A stretch of DNA of 7,150 nt from an uncultured Alphaproteobacteria bacterium (lineage in GTDB: Bacteria; Pseudomonadota; Alphaproteobacteria; HIMB59; GCA-002718135), in contig CACNCW010000036.1 in assembly GCA_902619055.1 (NCBI GenBank), forward strand, positions 1 through 7,150, in the 5' to 3' direction. Positions 5,694 to 7,150 of the stretch are shown in pieces. Both the position numbers and the translations under genes were made by a program. The notes beneath the pieces are model-generated. The model was not told where the DNA came from. It saw only the letters and a program-made list of their open reading frames with translations, and did no database searches. Position 1 is the first letter of the stretch. Every line of letters begins with the position of its first letter.

Positions 5694-7130
5694 CTAGTAG
5701 AGTCTTTTACTAATCCTTTTAGTCTGTCCGTGACTATACACCCCATCTACCCCACCATCTCTTCCATAACCTGATCTTTTGTAACCACCACCTGGAAGAT
5801 TATTTCCATCAACAAACCAATCGTTTTGCCAAATTATTCCAGCCTGAATTCTATCAGCAGTCCATTTTGCTTTTTGCTCATCTGAAGTAAATACTCCAGA
5901 GGCAAGACCGTATTTTGTTGAATTAGCTATACTTATTGCCTCTTCTTCATCTTCAAAATCAAATATTGATGTTACAGGGCCAAATATTTCTTCCTGAGCA
6001 ATTGTTGCATCAATTTTAACATTATCAAAAATAGTTGGTTGGTAAAAATTACCATCGTCTCTCTCAGCTTTATCCCCGCCTATTGTTAATGTAGCACCTG
6101 ATTGTACACCAGATTTTACATAGTTTGAAACCCTTTGCATTTGATCAGTTGAGATTAAAGGTGTTACTTCCGTTCCATCTTCGTCGCCTGCACCTATTTT
6201 TAATTTTTGGGTTTTTGCAACAAGCTTTGTCATATACTCATCTTTAATTTTTGGATGAACTATAACTCTAGACATTGCTACACATATTTGACCTGCATTT
6301 GGTTTAAAAATTCCTTTAACTGTACTGTCTACAGCTTTATCAATGTCAGCATCGGGATAGATTATTGCTGCAGACTTTCCTCCTAATTCAAAATGAGTAG
6401 GTATAATTCTATCTGCTGTTTCTTTAAGAATTTCTGAAGCAACTTCAGGTGATCCAGTAAATACAATATAATCACTTCCTGGATGTTGGACTAATTTTCG
6501 ACCAGTTGTTTCTCCATAACCGTGAAGAATATTTATAATTCCTTTTGGAACACCAACATCCTCAAAAATTTGACCATAAAAATTAGACGATATAGGACAA
6601 AGTTCAGGAGGTTTTATAACTATGGTATTTCCCACTATCCAATTCTGCGCAACCATTCCAGAAAATATAGAAACAGGATAATTCCAAGGTACAATTTGAA
6701 GCGCAACTCCAAAGGGTTCTAAAACAACATAGTTTAAAGTATCTTTACCAGATGGAATTAATTTATTTTCTATCTTGTCTGTTAATCCTGCATAAAAATC
6801 AAAGGTATCAGCAGCACCTTTGAATTCATCAATACATTGTTTAATCGTTTTACCATTTTCTTGGCTTAAAAGTTTACCACCTTCTTCTTTTCTTTCTCTT
6901 AATTTTTGTGCAATGGCTCTCATCATATTTGATTTATCTTTTGCATCCATATCGACCAAAATTCTTTTATCGAATGCTTTTTTTGCAGCCTGAAAAGCTA
7001 AATCTATTTCTTCATCCAAAGCTTCATCAATATTACCAACAATTTTTTGATTAGCCGGATTTAATACAGGAATATTTTTCTTTGAGAGTGAATCAATGAA
7101 TTTACCATCAATAAAATTTCTTAACTCCAT
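5694..7130 (-). CDS. NAD-dependent aldehyde dehydrogenase (ALDH superfamily)
   Basis: Cytosolic enzyme of 478 aa, full family length, oxidising an aldehyde to the carboxylic acid. The active site is complete: catalytic C283 in NAGQICVA, general base E248 in FELGGK, oxyanion-hole N150 in VPWNYP, K173 in KPPE, and E381 in EEIFGP, which holds the cofactor ribose. E176, directly after KPP, corresponds to the glutamate that favours NAD over NADP. FTGSPEVAS (224-232) is the cofactor-binding turn. KPPE replaces the commoner KPSE. The ATG at 7130 is chosen because MELRNFIDGKF matches the usual family opening; the frame is open to the right window edge but shows no other start, and no good ribosome binding site is visible. 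Overall look is that of the betaine/aliphatic aldehyde dehydrogenase group. Placed first in the sugar-importer block, it may oxidise an aldehyde made from the imported compound (inference); the real substrate is unknown. Confidence 0.95.
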   Translation of the reverse strand: MELRNFIDGKFIDSLSKKNIPVLNPANQKIVGNIDEALDEEIDLAFQAAKKAFDKRILVDMDAKDKSNMMRAIAQKLRERKEEGGKLLSQENGKTIKQCIDEFKGAADTFDFYAGLTDKIENKLIPSGKDTLNYVVLEPFGVALQIVPWNYPVSIFSGMVAQNWIVGNTIVIKPPELCPISSNFYGQIFEDVGVPKGIINILHGYGETTGRKLVQHPGSDYIVFTGSPEVASEILKETADRIIPTHFELGGKSAAIIYPDADIDKAVDSTVKGIFKPNAGQICVAMSRVIVHPKIKDEYMTKLVAKTQKLKIGAGDEDGTEVTPLISTDQMQRVSNYVKSGVQSGATLTIGGDKAERDDGNFYQPTIFDNVKIDATIAQEEIFGPVTSIFDFEDEEEAISIANSTKYGLASGVFTSDEQKAKWTADRIQAGIIWQNDWFVDGNNLPGGGYKRSGYGRDGGVDGVYSHGQTKRISKRLY

Positions 7131-7150
7131 ATAAAGATATAGATAAAACT

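Noticed and set aside
6522..6722. A 66-codon + strand frame opposite the aldehyde dehydrogenase
   Set aside because: It lies wholly inside a complete, motif-rich dehydrogenase gene and has a low-complexity, basic translation with no domain.

Overview
The window is strongly AT-rich, densely packed bacterial DNA. Intergenic gaps are a few bases to about 60 bases, and several gene junctions overlap. The proteins are typical of sugar-scavenging Alphaproteobacteria. Low GC plus a compact layout suggests a streamlined marine lineage such as Pelagibacterales (SAR11) or a relative. That assignment is inference; nothing in the window proves it.

Layout: Positions 1-1016 (+ strand) hold the 3' part of a MalG-type sugar ABC permease gene, whose frame runs off the left edge. 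Facing it, and ending only 3 bases away, is a six-gene block on the - strand that fills the rest of the window. In transcription order (right to left) it encodes: an NAD-type aldehyde dehydrogenase (7130-5694); a periplasmic sugar-binding protein with a signal peptide (5631-4642); a single-domain ABC ATPase (4595-3849); an RbsC-type membrane permease (3849-2875); a ThuA-like protein (2872-2087); and a Gfo/Idh/MocA oxidoreductase (2090-1020).

How the genes fit together: binding protein, ATPase and permease make one complete ribose/fructose-type (CUT2-like) importer. ThuA-like and Gfo/Idh/MocA proteins are the pair that, in rhizobial thu loci, handles trehalose-type disaccharides through 3-keto intermediates. 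Here the pair is wired by overlapping junctions to a CUT2-like importer rather than to a MalFG-type one. The block therefore looks like an uptake-plus-oxidation module for a sugar, glycoside or polyol of unknown identity, with the aldehyde dehydrogenase perhaps acting on an aldehyde product. The MalG-type permease on the left presumably belongs to a second, separate sugar importer lying mostly outside the window.

Regulatory structure: the last four genes are joined by 1-base overlap (TAATG), 2-base gap and 4-base overlap (ATGA), so translational coupling is likely. The binding-protein/ATPase junction is different. It contains a perfect 11-bp inverted repeat with a 5-base loop that ends 6 bases before the ATPase start codon and occupies the place where its ribosome binding site should be. 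No tRNA, rRNA, CRISPR array, insertion sequence or transcriptional regulator gene was seen.
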